Positions 6,998 to 15,534 are shown, numbered from the stretch's first letter. The stretch is 24,626 nucleotides of DNA from a bacterium (GCA_021157815.1 JAGGVT010000220.1:1-24626), one strand, 5' to 3'. Numbers and translations: made by a program. The notes: generated by a model from the sequence alone, not told the origin.

Positions 6998-7483
6998 ATG
7001 AGATTGCCAAACACAAACCAAAACATGAGTGCGTTTTTAAACCTGTCAATTGCCGCGGTGATTCTTGCGATTGGATTTTTCCTTGGCAGTTTGGTTTCGG
7101 TGTCACCGACATCGGCCGCGGGGAGCACTGTTGGATTCATCGACATTGAAGCTCTTCTCGAAATGCATCCGGGATGGACTCCAATAATGGAGAAGATTAC
7201 CGCATATGAAAACAAAGAGCTGCAGAAACTCGAAAAGTACAAGGGCGGGAATCTGACTGAAGAGGAAAAGAAAGAATCCATCGACCTTGCATTGAACATT
7301 CGTGAAAACATTAATGCAAAACGAAAGGAACTTTCCAAACCGCTTTTGGATGACATTCTGCAGAAAGCGAAAAAAATAGGCCGCCAGATTGGCGTTGAGG
7401 TTGTTCTTGACGGCGCGATTGTTCTTTACGGCGGTGTTGACCTGACATCGGCTGTTTATGATGAACTGGAGGCAAATCTTTAA
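6998..7483 (+). CDS. skp: Skp/OmpH-family periplasmic chaperone
   Basis: A 161-residue protein with an N-terminal hydrophobic segment (about 12-34) and likely cleavage after TSA near residue 40. The mature start is GFIDIEALLEMHPGW, as in OmpH/Skp. A helical, Lys/Glu-rich middle (60-130) corresponds to the tentacle coiled coil, and the ending VEVVLDGAIVLYGGVDLTSAVYDEL (134-157) matches the family's closing strands. The family binds unfolded outer-membrane proteins and hands them to the BAM complex. GAGGA lies 4 nt before the ATG. The coiled coil is shorter than in E. coli Skp. It sits in the bamA-skp-lpxD order common in diderm bacteria. Confidence 0.85.
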   Translation: MRLPNTNQNMSAFLNLSIAAVILAIGFFLGSLVSVSPTSAAGSTVGFIDIEALLEMHPGWTPIMEKITAYENKELQKLEKYKGGNLTEEEKKESIDLALNIRENINAKRKELSKPLLDDILQKAKKIGRQIGVEVVLDGAIVLYGGVDLTSAVYDELEANL

Positions 7484-7488
7484 TATTA

Positions 7489-7620
7489 TGCGACCTCTGA
7501 AAAAGGAAGAGATGATGTTGGTTTTAATAAACGAAAAAAATGGATTCCGGGCCAAGCCCGGAATGACAAGCAAATGTCATTCCGGCGAAAGCCGAAATCC
7601 ATCCTTTTTCAGAGGTCGCA
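7489..7620. repeat. Palindromic MITE-like insertion with perfect 19-bp terminal inverted repeats
   Basis: TGCGACCTCTGAAAAAGGA (7489-7507) recurs perfectly inverted at 7602-7620. Inside, a 29-bp arm at 7540-7568 and a 28-bp arm at 7575-7602 are imperfect inverted copies and each is itself a hairpin (CCGGGCCAAGCCCGG; CCGGCGAAAGCCG). The right outer and inner arms are contiguous, while the left ones are split by 33 nt (7508-7540), as if an originally continuous palindrome had gained an insertion. The inner arms belong to the family also present at 24516-24590. No transposase is present and I see no clear target-site duplication. A 74-codon open frame over it (7458-7682) is not a gene. Confidence 0.75.
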
Positions 7621-7627
7621 ATTTTGA

Positions 7628-7657
7628 AATAGCAGAAGGTTTTAACCTTCTGCTATT
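7628..7657. repeat. 14-bp perfect palindrome (hairpin) after the MITE-like element
   Basis: AATAGCAGAAGGTT (7628-7641) and AACCTTCTGCTATT (7644-7657) are exact inverted copies separated by 2 nt. In RNA the loop would open to about 4 nt. No T-run follows on either strand, so it is not a classical terminator. It could be a dispersed palindromic repeat or an mRNA-stabilising hairpin inside the operon. Confidence 0.7.
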
Positions 7658-7674
7658 GAAAAAAACAGTGTCTT

Positions 7675-8448
7675 ATGTATAAACGTAATCCATACATAGC
7701 AGCGATAATGCTCGGACTCGTGATTGGCGGGATAATTTGGTCAGTGATTTTTATCATGCGATACCTGCTTCAAAATCCGATTGAGAAACTCGATATGGCG
7801 GATTTGCCATCAGAGGTAACGCGGTTCGATAGAAATGAATTCACGCCGTTCGAATCGGCTGATGAGCTGGCATGTTTGGAATTGCCTGACAGGTTGCCTC
7901 CGGGAACACGCCAATTTGTTTTCAGGTTCGATAAGGGCTTCACATCACTAAAAAGCAACGAGGAGAAATACACAATTGCCGCTGAAACTAAATCAGCGAT
8001 TGACCCGTTGAGGGATGAAATGCTTCGGGCGAAACTACGTGAATTGATAGATATCAAATCGGAATATGAACAGTCACGCAGAGAACTCGCTACCGGGATA
8101 CACGGCAATCTGATTGAGGAAGTTGGCACAAGCTTATTCAAATATAACGCTTATCAGAAACTTGCGTCAGAATCCCTCTCTTACAGCATGGAAACGACAA
8201 ACGTTTTTCCAATCAGGCAGGCGGAGGCGGTAAGCGAATTTTATGAGTCGCAAAAAGAGTACGCTGGCATGAAACTGGATAGTTTCAATTCGAAATTCAC
8301 TCAGGCGGTTGAAGAGGACATTGGTAATCTGAAACAGAATCAGGACAAATTGAAAGAAGAAAAAGTGATGGAAATTCGCGATTACATTCTGGAAAAAACA
8401 GCGAAGATTGAGGAAGAGATTCGCTCATCTAATGGGCATGACGATTAG
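7675..8448 (+). CDS. Membrane-anchored coiled-coil protein of unknown function
   Basis: A 257-residue protein with a basic N-terminus and one hydrophobic segment (about 8-29), then a periplasmic part. From about residue 112 to the end it is almost entirely charged helix ([53 protein letters not shown]), consistent with a long coiled coil. There is no cleavage motif, so it is probably an inner-membrane-anchored periplasmic protein. The layout resembles a larger, tethered analogue of the Skp-like protein encoded before it, but I see no family signature. The ATG has no obvious ribosome site; the palindromic insertion upstream may have displaced the original one. It ends 8 bp before the likely lpxD ATG. 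Confidence 0.75.
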   Translation: MYKRNPYIAAIMLGLVIGGIIWSVIFIMRYLLQNPIEKLDMADLPSEVTRFDRNEFTPFESADELACLELPDRLPPGTRQFVFRFDKGFTSLKSNEEKYTIAAETKSAIDPLRDEMLRAKLRELIDIKSEYEQSRRELATGIHGNLIEEVGTSLFKYNAYQKLASESLSYSMETTNVFPIRQAEAVSEFYESQKEYAGMKLDSFNSKFTQAVEEDIGNLKQNQDKLKEEKVMEIRDYILEKTAKIEEEIRSSNGHDD

Positions 8449-8456
8449 CCGTGAAC

Positions 8457-9461
8457 ATGATTAAACTAAAAGAAATAGCACAGAGCATAAACGCTGAAAT
8501 CATCGGTGATGGAAACCTGCCGATTAATGGTATCAGCTCTATTGAATCTCCAAAAGAGATGACAGTGCTTTTCGCCGAGCGAATGTCAATGCTTAAGGAT
8601 GTTGAATCGTTAACCAAAATCGGAGTAATCGTTGCAGAAAAACCGGATGGCATCAAGGGGAATTTCCTGGTTCATCCAAATCCGCGGGCGGCATTCGCGA
8701 TGGTTACGCGCAGATTCAATCCGCCGTACTGGCTGGGATACTGCGGAATCAGTGGGCATGCTGAGCTCGAGGGAAATGTGCAAATATCCCCAAGCGCGGT
8801 TATTTGCGACAACGTATTTATTGGAACGGGCACATCTGTCGGAGATAACACTCGGATTTTACCAAACGCGCATGTTGGCAGAGATGTTTCAATCGGGCAG
8901 GACTGTGTGATTTTCCCGGGCGCGATGTTGCTTGATGGCGTAACAATCGGCGACAGAGTAATTATCAATTCAAACGCGGTTATCGGCAGTGAGGGATTCG
9001 GATTCGTGAAGTTGGACGACACTCTTGTGAAAATGCCGCAGACAGGTTCAATTGTTATTGGCGATGATGTTGAAATAGGCGCATCCACCTGTATCGACAG
9101 GGGAACTATAGGCAACACGGTAATAGGCGCGGGGACAAAAATCGACAACCTTGTTCAGATTGCGCATAACGTTGAAATCGGGAGGAACGTTCGTATTGCG
9201 GCGCAGGTGGGAATACCCGGACGTGTGCATGTAGAGGATGATGTAATCATCGGCGGACAGGCGGGTTTGCAAAACGGAATTACGATCGGCAAAGGCGCGA
9301 GAATAGCGGGACAGTCCGGTGTTTTTAAGTCGGTACCGGAAGGCGAGTCGGTTTCCGGTTATCCGGCGCTGCCTCATAAACAGGCGTTGGCGCTTATTTC
9401 GCATTTTAAAAAACTGCCGCGCATGTTCGAGAGAATTAAGGAGCTGGAGCAAAGAAAATGA
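8457..9461 (+). CDS. lpxD: UDP-3-O-acylglucosamine N-acyltransferase LpxD
   Basis: LpxD adds the second hydroxyacyl chain, from acyl-ACP, to the amino group of the UDP-3-O-acyl-sugar in the lipid A pathway. The 334-residue chain starts [19 protein letters not shown], the usual N-terminal uridine-binding domain. It continues into left-handed beta-helix hexapeptide repeats (about 100-290, e.g. [26 protein letters not shown]). The catalytic His is in QIAHNVEIG (H237). GFGFV (181-185) and SGYPALPHK (300-308) are family landmarks. A GTG at 8451 is an alternative in-frame start giving two more residues; the ATG fits the family better. The stop overlaps the lpxA start as ATGA. Confidence 0.95.
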   Translation: MIKLKEIAQSINAEIIGDGNLPINGISSIESPKEMTVLFAERMSMLKDVESLTKIGVIVAEKPDGIKGNFLVHPNPRAAFAMVTRRFNPPYWLGYCGISGHAELEGNVQISPSAVICDNVFIGTGTSVGDNTRILPNAHVGRDVSIGQDCVIFPGAMLLDGVTIGDRVIINSNAVIGSEGFGFVKLDDTLVKMPQTGSIVIGDDVEIGASTCIDRGTIGNTVIGAGTKIDNLVQIAHNVEIGRNVRIAAQVGIPGRVHVEDDVIIGGQAGLQNGITIGKGARIAGQSGVFKSVPEGESVSGYPALPHKQALALISHFKKLPRMFERIKELEQRK

Positions 9462-10390
9462 AAATACATGAAACAGCCATAATTGACAGCAAAGCTGAAA
9501 TAGGCTCGGGAACATCGATAGGGCCCTACGCAAGGGTTGAAGGTGATGTTGTCATCGGCAAAGATTGCGAGATAATGCAGGGTGCGCAGATTCTCACGGG
9601 AGCGCGGATAGGCGATCGCTGCTGCTTTCACCAGGGCACTGTTATCAGCTCTCTTCCACAGGATAAAAAATTCACGGGTGGGCGATCGTTTCTGAAAATC
9701 GGTGATGACAGTGTTATTCGCGAATACGCCACCATTTCCCGGTCAACGCAGCCGGATGGTTCAACTGTCATCGGAAAAAACGCTTATATCATGACCGGCG
9801 TTCATATCGGGCACGATTGCAAAATCAGCGATAGCGTTACGATGGCGAATCTGGTTACACTTGCGGGGCATGTTACAGTCGAAAAACTCGCGACAATCGG
9901 CGGCATGACGGTAATTCACCAGTTCGTGCGCGTTGGTGAACTTGCGATGGTAGGCGGCGACAGCGGTTTGATGATGGATGCTCCGCCTTACATGATTACT
10001 TTCGGTTATGCTCCGGCGCGTGTTTACGGCATAAATTCAATAGGGTTAAGACGAAACGATATTGATGAAGATACACGGATGCTTCTCAAACGGGCATATA
10101 AACTGCTGTTTAGAAGCAAACATAATTTCTCGCAGGCTGTTGAGATAATCCGGAAGGAAATGCCGCAAAGTGACACAATAAAACATCTTGTTGAGTTTTT
10201 CAAAAACACAAAACGCGGGATTTCCGTATCAGCCAATTCCATGAAAATGTCCGGTTATCATGCTCATAACGGGCATAGTGAATCGCATTTCGATTCCCTC
10301 CTGGAGATAGTCAAGGATGAAAAAGTAGTAAGGGAGATCATGTCGTTTCTTGAGACAAAAACAGGGGATACGGACGGGTATGCGAATTAG
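9458..10390 (+). CDS. lpxA: Acyl-ACP:UDP-N-acetylglucosamine O-acyltransferase LpxA, with C-terminal extension
   Basis: First enzyme of lipid A synthesis; transfers a 3-hydroxyacyl chain from ACP to the 3-position of UDP-GlcNAc (or to the 3-amino group of its diamino analogue). Hexapeptide beta-helix over about 1-180. The catalytic His is H119 in HIGHDC, aligning with E. coli H125, and G167 in VGGDSG aligns with E. coli G173, the hydrocarbon-ruler position, where Gly goes with a long (C14) chain. The helical C-terminal domain reaches [10 protein letters not shown] (247-256), where most LpxA proteins stop. Here about 54 more residues follow, including His-rich [14 protein letters not shown] and a short helix. 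The 310-residue length compares with about 260 for the family. The start overlaps lpxD by 4 bp; no lpxC or fabZ lies between them. Confidence 0.95.
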   Translation: MKIHETAIIDSKAEIGSGTSIGPYARVEGDVVIGKDCEIMQGAQILTGARIGDRCCFHQGTVISSLPQDKKFTGGRSFLKIGDDSVIREYATISRSTQPDGSTVIGKNAYIMTGVHIGHDCKISDSVTMANLVTLAGHVTVEKLATIGGMTVIHQFVRVGELAMVGGDSGLMMDAPPYMITFGYAPARVYGINSIGLRRNDIDEDTRMLLKRAYKLLFRSKHNFSQAVEIIRKEMPQSDTIKHLVEFFKNTKRGISVSANSMKMSGYHAHNGHSESHFDSLLEIVKDEKVVREIMSFLETKTGDTDGYAN

Positions 10391-10476
10391 CGATAAACAA
10401 TGCCAAATGGGGATGTTATAAATTAAATTCCTAATAGCCAGTGATTAATTCCTGGTTGAGAGGTAAAGCTCGAAAC

Positions 10477-11475
10477 ATGATAAAAAACAGACAAATAAAA
10501 GCAGCGGTTATCGGTGTCGGACAGATGGGAGTGCATCACGCGAGAATTTATTCGCGGATGGCTGGAGTCGATCTGGTTGGAATTTCCGACATTGATGAGG
10601 AACGCGGTAATTGGGTGGCATCGCGCTTTAATACAAAATACTTCAAAGATGCTGAGACGCTGTTGAAGAAAAAGCCAGACGCGGTAACCATCGCGGTTCC
10701 GACATCGCTGCACAGGGAAATTGCAGATATGGCGCTGGATTACAATGCCAACCTGCTTGTCGAGAAGCCGCTTGCGGATAACACAAAAAACGCGTGGGCG
10801 ATTATCAAAAAAGCGAAAAGTGAAAAACGAGTTTTAATGGTCGGGCATATCGAGAGGTTCAATCCCGCGATAGAGTCCCTGAAGAACCTTCTGGCGCTTG
10901 GAACAATGGGCAAAATAAAAAAGATAAGCACTCTCAGGGTGTCGCCTTATCCGGTAAGAATCAACGATGCGGGAATCATTCTCGATGTCAGCTGCCACGA
11001 CATTGATCTAATCAGCTATCTCACGGGAAGCAAGGCGAAAAGCGTTTCCGCGGATGCGAAACAGGAATTTCATAAATACGAGGACGAAGCGAAAATTAGT
11101 TTAAACTTCGAGGACGGCATCAATGCTGTTGTTGAAACAAGCTGGCATTATCCGTATAAAAACAGGCGTCTTCTTTTAATGCTGGAAAAAGGCGCAATTC
11201 TAATTAACTTCATGCGGCAGTCGCTGACAATTTACAATTCCGATGGCGCTGTTTCCGTGCCCGTACATTCCGGGGAGCCGCTTTCAATCGAACTTCACGC
11301 GTTTATCGATACCGTCGCGAATGACAAGCCGTCGCCTGTAAACGGTGAGGACAGCATTTACACTCTCGATGTAACTTCATCAGCAGTTAAATCGTACAAG
11401 GAAAATAAACAGATTAAACTTGGCAATAAGACAACAAACAACACCTATAAGTCTCCTGTACTTGCCATGATCTGA
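10477..11475 (+). CDS. Gfo/Idh/MocA-family oxidoreductase, UDP-GlcNAc 3-dehydrogenase-like (GnnA-like)
   Basis: A 332-residue NAD(P)-dependent sugar oxidoreductase. The Rossmann motif GVGQMGVHHA is at 13-22, the catalytic Lys in EKP (96-98), the substrate-side landmark GHIERFNP at 123-130, and the D170/H174 pair in DVSCHDIDL. GHIERFNP and the DxxxHD segment are shared with UDP-GlcNAc 3-dehydrogenases. In Acidithiobacillus ferrooxidans gnnA and gnnB lie between lpxA and lpxB and make UDP-GlcNAc3N, so position here supports a GnnA role; gnnB is not in the window. I chose ATG at 10477 over GTG at 10441 because the Rossmann fold then starts at the normal distance and GAGAGGT lies upstream (12 nt). 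The 86-bp gap from lpxA carries a TGTTATAAA extended -10-like sequence (10414-10422), too weak to call. Confidence 0.85.
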   Translation: MIKNRQIKAAVIGVGQMGVHHARIYSRMAGVDLVGISDIDEERGNWVASRFNTKYFKDAETLLKKKPDAVTIAVPTSLHREIADMALDYNANLLVEKPLADNTKNAWAIIKKAKSEKRVLMVGHIERFNPAIESLKNLLALGTMGKIKKISTLRVSPYPVRINDAGIILDVSCHDIDLISYLTGSKAKSVSADAKQEFHKYEDEAKISLNFEDGINAVVETSWHYPYKNRRLLLMLEKGAILINFMRQSLTIYNSDGAVSVPVHSGEPLSIELHAFIDTVANDKPSPVNGEDSIYTLDVTSSAVKSYKENKQIKLGNKTTNNTYKSPVLAMI

Positions 11476-11476
11476 T

Positions 11477-12709
11477 ATGGCATCCGCACCCCGTATATTC
11501 ATTTCCACAGGCGAATTGTCAGGTGACTATCACGCCTCCAACCTTGTCAGGGCAATTCGAAATCAATCTCCGGACGCGACTTTCCTTGGTGTCGGCTCAC
11601 ACAATATGAAATCAGCGGGAGTTGAAATCCTGCATGATTCCTCAAGCTGGGGAGGAATTGGAATCTGGCAGGGACTAAAAAAAGGCCCTGCGATTAACAG
11701 GATTCGGCATAAACTAATAGGCGAAATTCCCAGGCTCGATTTGGATTTGATAATAGTTGTCGATTACCGCGTCTTTCACGCGGCGCTTCTGGACGGCATT
11801 AAACATATTGATGTCAAAAAATTGTATTACTTCGCGCCCGTTGTCTGGCCCGGATTTACGACACATGGAATCGGGAAACTATACGCCAATATTCTCGAAA
11901 GCCTGAAGAACATCAATCCGATTGGAGGAAAGGGAACGATAAATAGATTCGAGTCGTTAAGCGAACTCGCGGATAAATTGATTGTGGCGTACCCGTTCGC
12001 ACTGGATGATTATCTCAAAGCTGGCGCGGATGTTGAGTTCCTCGGGCATCCCCTGATGAACGCGATTAAAACGACATGCTCCAAAGAGGAGACTAGAAAT
12101 AAACTTGGACTGGATGAATCATCGAAACTGATAGGAATATTCCCCGGCTCGCGTGACCATGAGCTGGCGTCGCATCTGCCGGTTTTGAAAAAGGTAATCG
12201 CCGGATTGAAAAGTGAAATCGACGATCTGCATTTATACATGCCGATTGCGCATCCCGATCATAAAAGCGTTGTTGCCAAATTGCTCGGCGAACAGGCTGA
12301 TGGAATCCGGTTTGTATCGGGTGAGGATTACGGCATATTCAACGCAAGCGATATCGCGCTTTCCAAAACCGGAACGAGCGTACAGGTGTTAATGGCGCTT
12401 GGTGTTCCTACCGTGGCTTTTTATACGGTGGTTTCATCGCTCTGGTATAATATCTCAATCCGGTTTTTTGTGAATCTTGAGCACGCCGCTTTTCCGAACG
12501 TGCTGGCTGGAAAGAGAATCATTCCGGAATTTATTCAGGATGATTTCAAACCGGATAAATTATTAAGCGCGTCGCTGGAACTGCTTGCGGATGATGATGC
12601 CAGGTCCCGCATGACAAGCGAACTTCTAGCGGTGCGTAACAGCCTTTACAAACAGGATGCGCTCGAAAAAGCGGCGGCAATAGCGCTGGAACTGGCTGAG
12701 AATACATAA
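11477..12709 (+). CDS. lpxB: Lipid-A-disaccharide synthase LpxB (divergent)
   Basis: LpxB condenses UDP-diacyl-sugar with lipid X to the disaccharide. Of its 410 residues, family landmarks are visible: STGELSGDYHASNL (10-23, for AGExSGDxxxA), GVGSHNMKSAG (38-48), YYFAPVVW (117-124), AYPFALDDYLKAGADVEFLGHPL (171-193), IFPGSR (221-226, with R226) and FPNVLAGKRIIPEFIQ (339-354). Several key places differ. The usual IDxPDFN is VDYRVFH (95-101), SGTATLE is TGTSVQV (298-304) so the family Glu is missing, and about 30 extra residues sit at 131-162. It could be a divergent true LpxB or a GT19-related enzyme; the operon position favours LpxB. It begins 1 nt after the upstream stop and abuts msbA. Confidence 0.82.
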   Translation: MASAPRIFISTGELSGDYHASNLVRAIRNQSPDATFLGVGSHNMKSAGVEILHDSSSWGGIGIWQGLKKGPAINRIRHKLIGEIPRLDLDLIIVVDYRVFHAALLDGIKHIDVKKLYYFAPVVWPGFTTHGIGKLYANILESLKNINPIGGKGTINRFESLSELADKLIVAYPFALDDYLKAGADVEFLGHPLMNAIKTTCSKEETRNKLGLDESSKLIGIFPGSRDHELASHLPVLKKVIAGLKSEIDDLHLYMPIAHPDHKSVVAKLLGEQADGIRFVSGEDYGIFNASDIALSKTGTSVQVLMALGVPTVAFYTVVSSLWYNISIRFFVNLEHAAFPNVLAGKRIIPEFIQDDFKPDKLLSASLELLADDDARSRMTSELLAVRNSLYKQDALEKAAAIALELAENT

Positions 12710-14812
12710 ATGAAAGGCAAGAATCCAAACAATAATCCGAAAACGCTTCGGAAGATATTTCAGCTTCTTCAACCTGTAAAGGCGTTGCTGATTATTGCAC
12801 TCATTTGTACAGCTTTTTCCTCAGGATTCCAGCTTGCTACAATTAAAATGGCTCAGTATTTCATCGATGATGTCTTGCCGTCAATTGAACAACAGGTAGA
12901 GCAAATTGAAATCTCTGAAGAGCAAATTGTATCTCTGAAAGAATCATGTCCCGTTGTTGCTGATTTAAAGGATGAAGAGGTAGCATTAGTTGTAAAATTA
13001 CTTCAAGCGGAAAATACTTCAATAGCTATCAAAATTCAGGATTTAAAAAATAGAGATCCGTTTTTTAATAACCTGGAAGATGAGGATATCTCCGAATTAA
13101 TTAAAACGGTTGATGATTATGAACCATCAACAATACAAAATAAAATTGACAAAACCTTATCAGGATATTTCCAGTCGATAGATGTTCGCTCATTTATTTT
13201 CATTGTTATGATTTTGTTTGTTTCCTATGGTGTAACTCATGGTATTGGCATGTTTTTATCAGTGTTGTTAGGACAGAAGGTTGTACTGAATCTCAGGATG
13301 ACGATTTTTAATCATCTTCAGGAATTAAGTTCTAACTTTTATGAAGATCAACAAACGGGTGGAATAATGTCCTGGTTGACAAATGATATTAATGTTTTCA
13401 GGATGTTCTCATCCAATCAATTAAACAGCTTTGTGCAGAATTCCGTATTGGTTCTTGGCGCTTTGATTGGTTTGTTTTTCATCAGCTGGCAGCTCGCATT
13501 GGTTTCGTTTTGTATCGTACCGCTGCTTGGAGTGGTTATTCATTATGCGGGAAGCCGCATGAGAAAAGCAACACGGCGTGTTCAGGAAAAACTCTCGGAC
13601 ATTTCCTCAGTGCTGCACGAGGTTATAAGCGCTATTCAGATTGTGAAATCATTCGGAATGGAATCACATGAGGTTGGTCGTTTTAAAAATGAGAACGTTC
13701 AGACATACAAAGCGGAAATGAAGAAAGCCTGGATATCCGCGCTTCTGCAGCCTGCAATCCAGATGGTTGTTGCTATTGGGATAATGGTGATTTTGTTGAT
13801 CGGTATTAATCAACTGTCAAATGGGATACTTCAAACCGGACAGCTGATTGTATTCGTTACGTTTTTACATATAGTTAGTGATAAAGGCAAACGTCTGGGG
13901 CAGACATACGCAAACCTGAATGAACTGTTTGCCGCTGGTGATCGGATATTTGAATTCCTCGATGTTAAATCTGACATTGTTGAAATCGAGAATCCGGTTG
14001 AACTTGCTGATGTAAAGGGGGACGTAACGTTTAGGAATTTGAGTTTCTCCTATGATAATTCCGATCTGGTTTTGAAAAACATTAATATTGCTGTGCCATC
14101 CGGAAAGGTGATTGCGCTGGTAGGCCCATCAGGAGCGGGAAAATCATCGATGGGAAAACTTCTGCCCAGATTCTATGACCCTACAGGCGGACAGGTTCTT
14201 GTTGACGGTGTTGATATAAAAACAGCGTCGATCAAAAGCCTCAGAGCGCAGTTGGGAATCGTGCCGCAGGAAACGATTCTCTTCAGTACAACGATTAGGG
14301 AGAACATTGCGTACGGCAGGCTGGATGCGTCGATGGAGGATATTATAGAAGCGGCGAAAGCAGCGAACGCGCACGAATTTATAACCAAACTTCCGGATGG
14401 CTATGATACGCTTGTTGGGGAGAGGGGATCAAAACTGTCCGGCGGACAGGCGCAGCGCGTTTCGATCGCGCGAGCGATTCTGAAAAATCCACGGATTCTT
14501 ATTCTCGATGAGGCGACCAGTTCACTTGACGCACAAAGCGAGGAACTTGTCCAGCAGGCGTTGGAAAAACTGATGGCTGGGCGAACGACTTTTATAATTG
14601 CCCACCGGCTGACTACAATTAAAAACGCGGATGAGATAATCGTTCTGAGCCAGGGGGAAATCGCGCAGCGCGGAACGCATGAGGAGCTAATGGGTGTCGA
14701 TGGAATCTACAGGAATCTTTATCAGATGCAGTCCGTAGGCGCGAACGGTGATATCGACAACAGGAGCAGTCATTCAGATAAACCTGATTATTCCAGAGAG
14801 GATGATTCATGA
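12710..14812 (+). CDS. msbA: Lipid A export ABC transporter MsbA-like, with large periplasmic insertion
   Basis: A 700-residue ABC half-transporter that should flip lipid A-core across the inner membrane. The membrane domain spans about 20-390. The nucleotide-binding domain has Walker A GPSGAGKS (472-479), Q-loop Q520, signature LSGGQ (576-580), Walker B ILILD-E (596-601) and switch H632, all intact. MsbA proteins are usually near 580 residues. The excess is mainly an acidic, helical segment at about 54-158 between TM1 and TM2, predicted periplasmic (residues such as EEQIVSLKESCPVVADLKDEE), plus a polar C-terminal tail (672-700). DNA over the insertion and the next helices (about 12870-13440) is visibly AT-richer than the neighbours. 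Its ATG directly follows the lpxB stop, and its end overlaps kdsB by 4 bp. General multidrug exporters have similar domains; context decides for MsbA. Confidence 0.88.
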   Translation: MKGKNPNNNPKTLRKIFQLLQPVKALLIIALICTAFSSGFQLATIKMAQYFIDDVLPSIEQQVEQIEISEEQIVSLKESCPVVADLKDEEVALVVKLLQAENTSIAIKIQDLKNRDPFFNNLEDEDISELIKTVDDYEPSTIQNKIDKTLSGYFQSIDVRSFIFIVMILFVSYGVTHGIGMFLSVLLGQKVVLNLRMTIFNHLQELSSNFYEDQQTGGIMSWLTNDINVFRMFSSNQLNSFVQNSVLVLGALIGLFFISWQLALVSFCIVPLLGVVIHYAGSRMRKATRRVQEKLSDISSVLHEVISAIQIVKSFGMESHEVGRFKNENVQTYKAEMKKAWISALLQPAIQMVVAIGIMVILLIGINQLSNGILQTGQLIVFVTFLHIVSDKGKRLGQTYANLNELFAAGDRIFEFLDVKSDIVEIENPVELADVKGDVTFRNLSFSYDNSDLVLKNINIAVPSGKVIALVGPSGAGKSSMGKLLPRFYDPTGGQVLVDGVDIKTASIKSLRAQLGIVPQETILFSTTIRENIAYGRLDASMEDIIEAAKAANAHEFITKLPDGYDTLVGERGSKLSGGQAQRVSIARAILKNPRILILDEATSSLDAQSEELVQQALEKLMAGRTTFIIAHRLTTIKNADEIIVLSQGEIAQRGTHEELMGVDGIYRNLYQMQSVGANGDIDNRSSHSDKPDYSREDDS

Positions 14813-15534
14813 AAGTGCTTGGTGTTATACCCGCCCGCTGGGGTGCGAAACGATTTCCCGGCAAAGCGCTAGCCCCTATACTGGGAAAGCCGATGATCCT
14901 GTGGGTTTTGGAAGGTGCATTGAAAGCGGAGCGCTTGGATGATGTTATTGTCGCGACCGATTCGGATGTGATTCATAAAACCGTTTCCGATGCGGGTTAC
15001 AAAGCGGCCATGACTAGTGAGGGCCATCCAAGCGGAACGGATAGAATCTGGGAGGTCGCCAGGAATCACGATTGCACGCACGTTTTGAACATACAGGGCG
15101 ATGAGCCTCTGTTGAAGGGCAGGACAGTTGATCAGCTGATATCAGTTCTGGACAAAAAACCTGAAATGAAAATGGCGACAATGATTACATCTTTGGATGC
15201 CAATGATGCCGGCGATCCCAATCGAGTCAAGGTTGTTGTCGATGATCAGGAAAAGGCTATATATTTCTCCAGATGCCCCATACCTTATTCTTTCAGCAAT
15301 ATGCCACATAATGAATATATGCTGCATATAGGGCTATATCTTTATGAAAAGCGCTTTTTAAAAGCCTTCATCGAGCATGGGCAGTCCCGGCTTGAAAAGC
15401 TCGAAAAGCTTGAGCAGCTTCGCGCGCTTTCGATGGGAGTTTCAATAGATGTCGTTCACACGTCTGACCGGATGATGGGTGTTGACGCGCCCGAGGATAT
15501 TCCGCTTGTTGAATCATTCCTGAAGGAGTCCTGA
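14809..15534 (+). CDS. kdsB: 3-deoxy-manno-octulosonate cytidylyltransferase (CMP-Kdo synthetase)
   Basis: KdsB activates Kdo as CMP-Kdo for WaaA. The 241-residue chain carries the nucleotide-binding signature VIPARWGAKRFPGK (6-19), VATDSD (48-53), HPSGTDRIWE (73-82), the metal-binding QGDEP (96-100, D98), RCPIPY (155-160) and the closing GVDAPED (224-230, for GVDTPED). Length is normal for the family. It starts inside the msbA stop (ATGA) and is followed 15 bp later by waaA, its immediate user. Confidence 0.95.
   Translation: MKVLGVIPARWGAKRFPGKALAPILGKPMILWVLEGALKAERLDDVIVATDSDVIHKTVSDAGYKAAMTSEGHPSGTDRIWEVARNHDCTHVLNIQGDEPLLKGRTVDQLISVLDKKPEMKMATMITSLDANDAGDPNRVKVVVDDQEKAIYFSRCPIPYSFSNMPHNEYMLHIGLYLYEKRFLKAFIEHGQSRLEKLEKLEQLRALSMGVSIDVVHTSDRMMGVDAPEDIPLVESFLKES

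Noticed and set aside
7628-7657. Intrinsic terminator inside the operon
   Set aside because: The 14-bp stem is strong but no T-run follows it on either strand.
7458-7682. 74-codon plus-strand open frame
   Set aside because: It starts inside the skp-like gene and is translated almost wholly from the palindromic repeat; the protein has no coherent composition.
12440-12455. TATAAT sequence as an internal promoter for msbA
   Set aside because: It lies in the middle of lpxB coding sequence with no matching -35 box; likely codon-driven.
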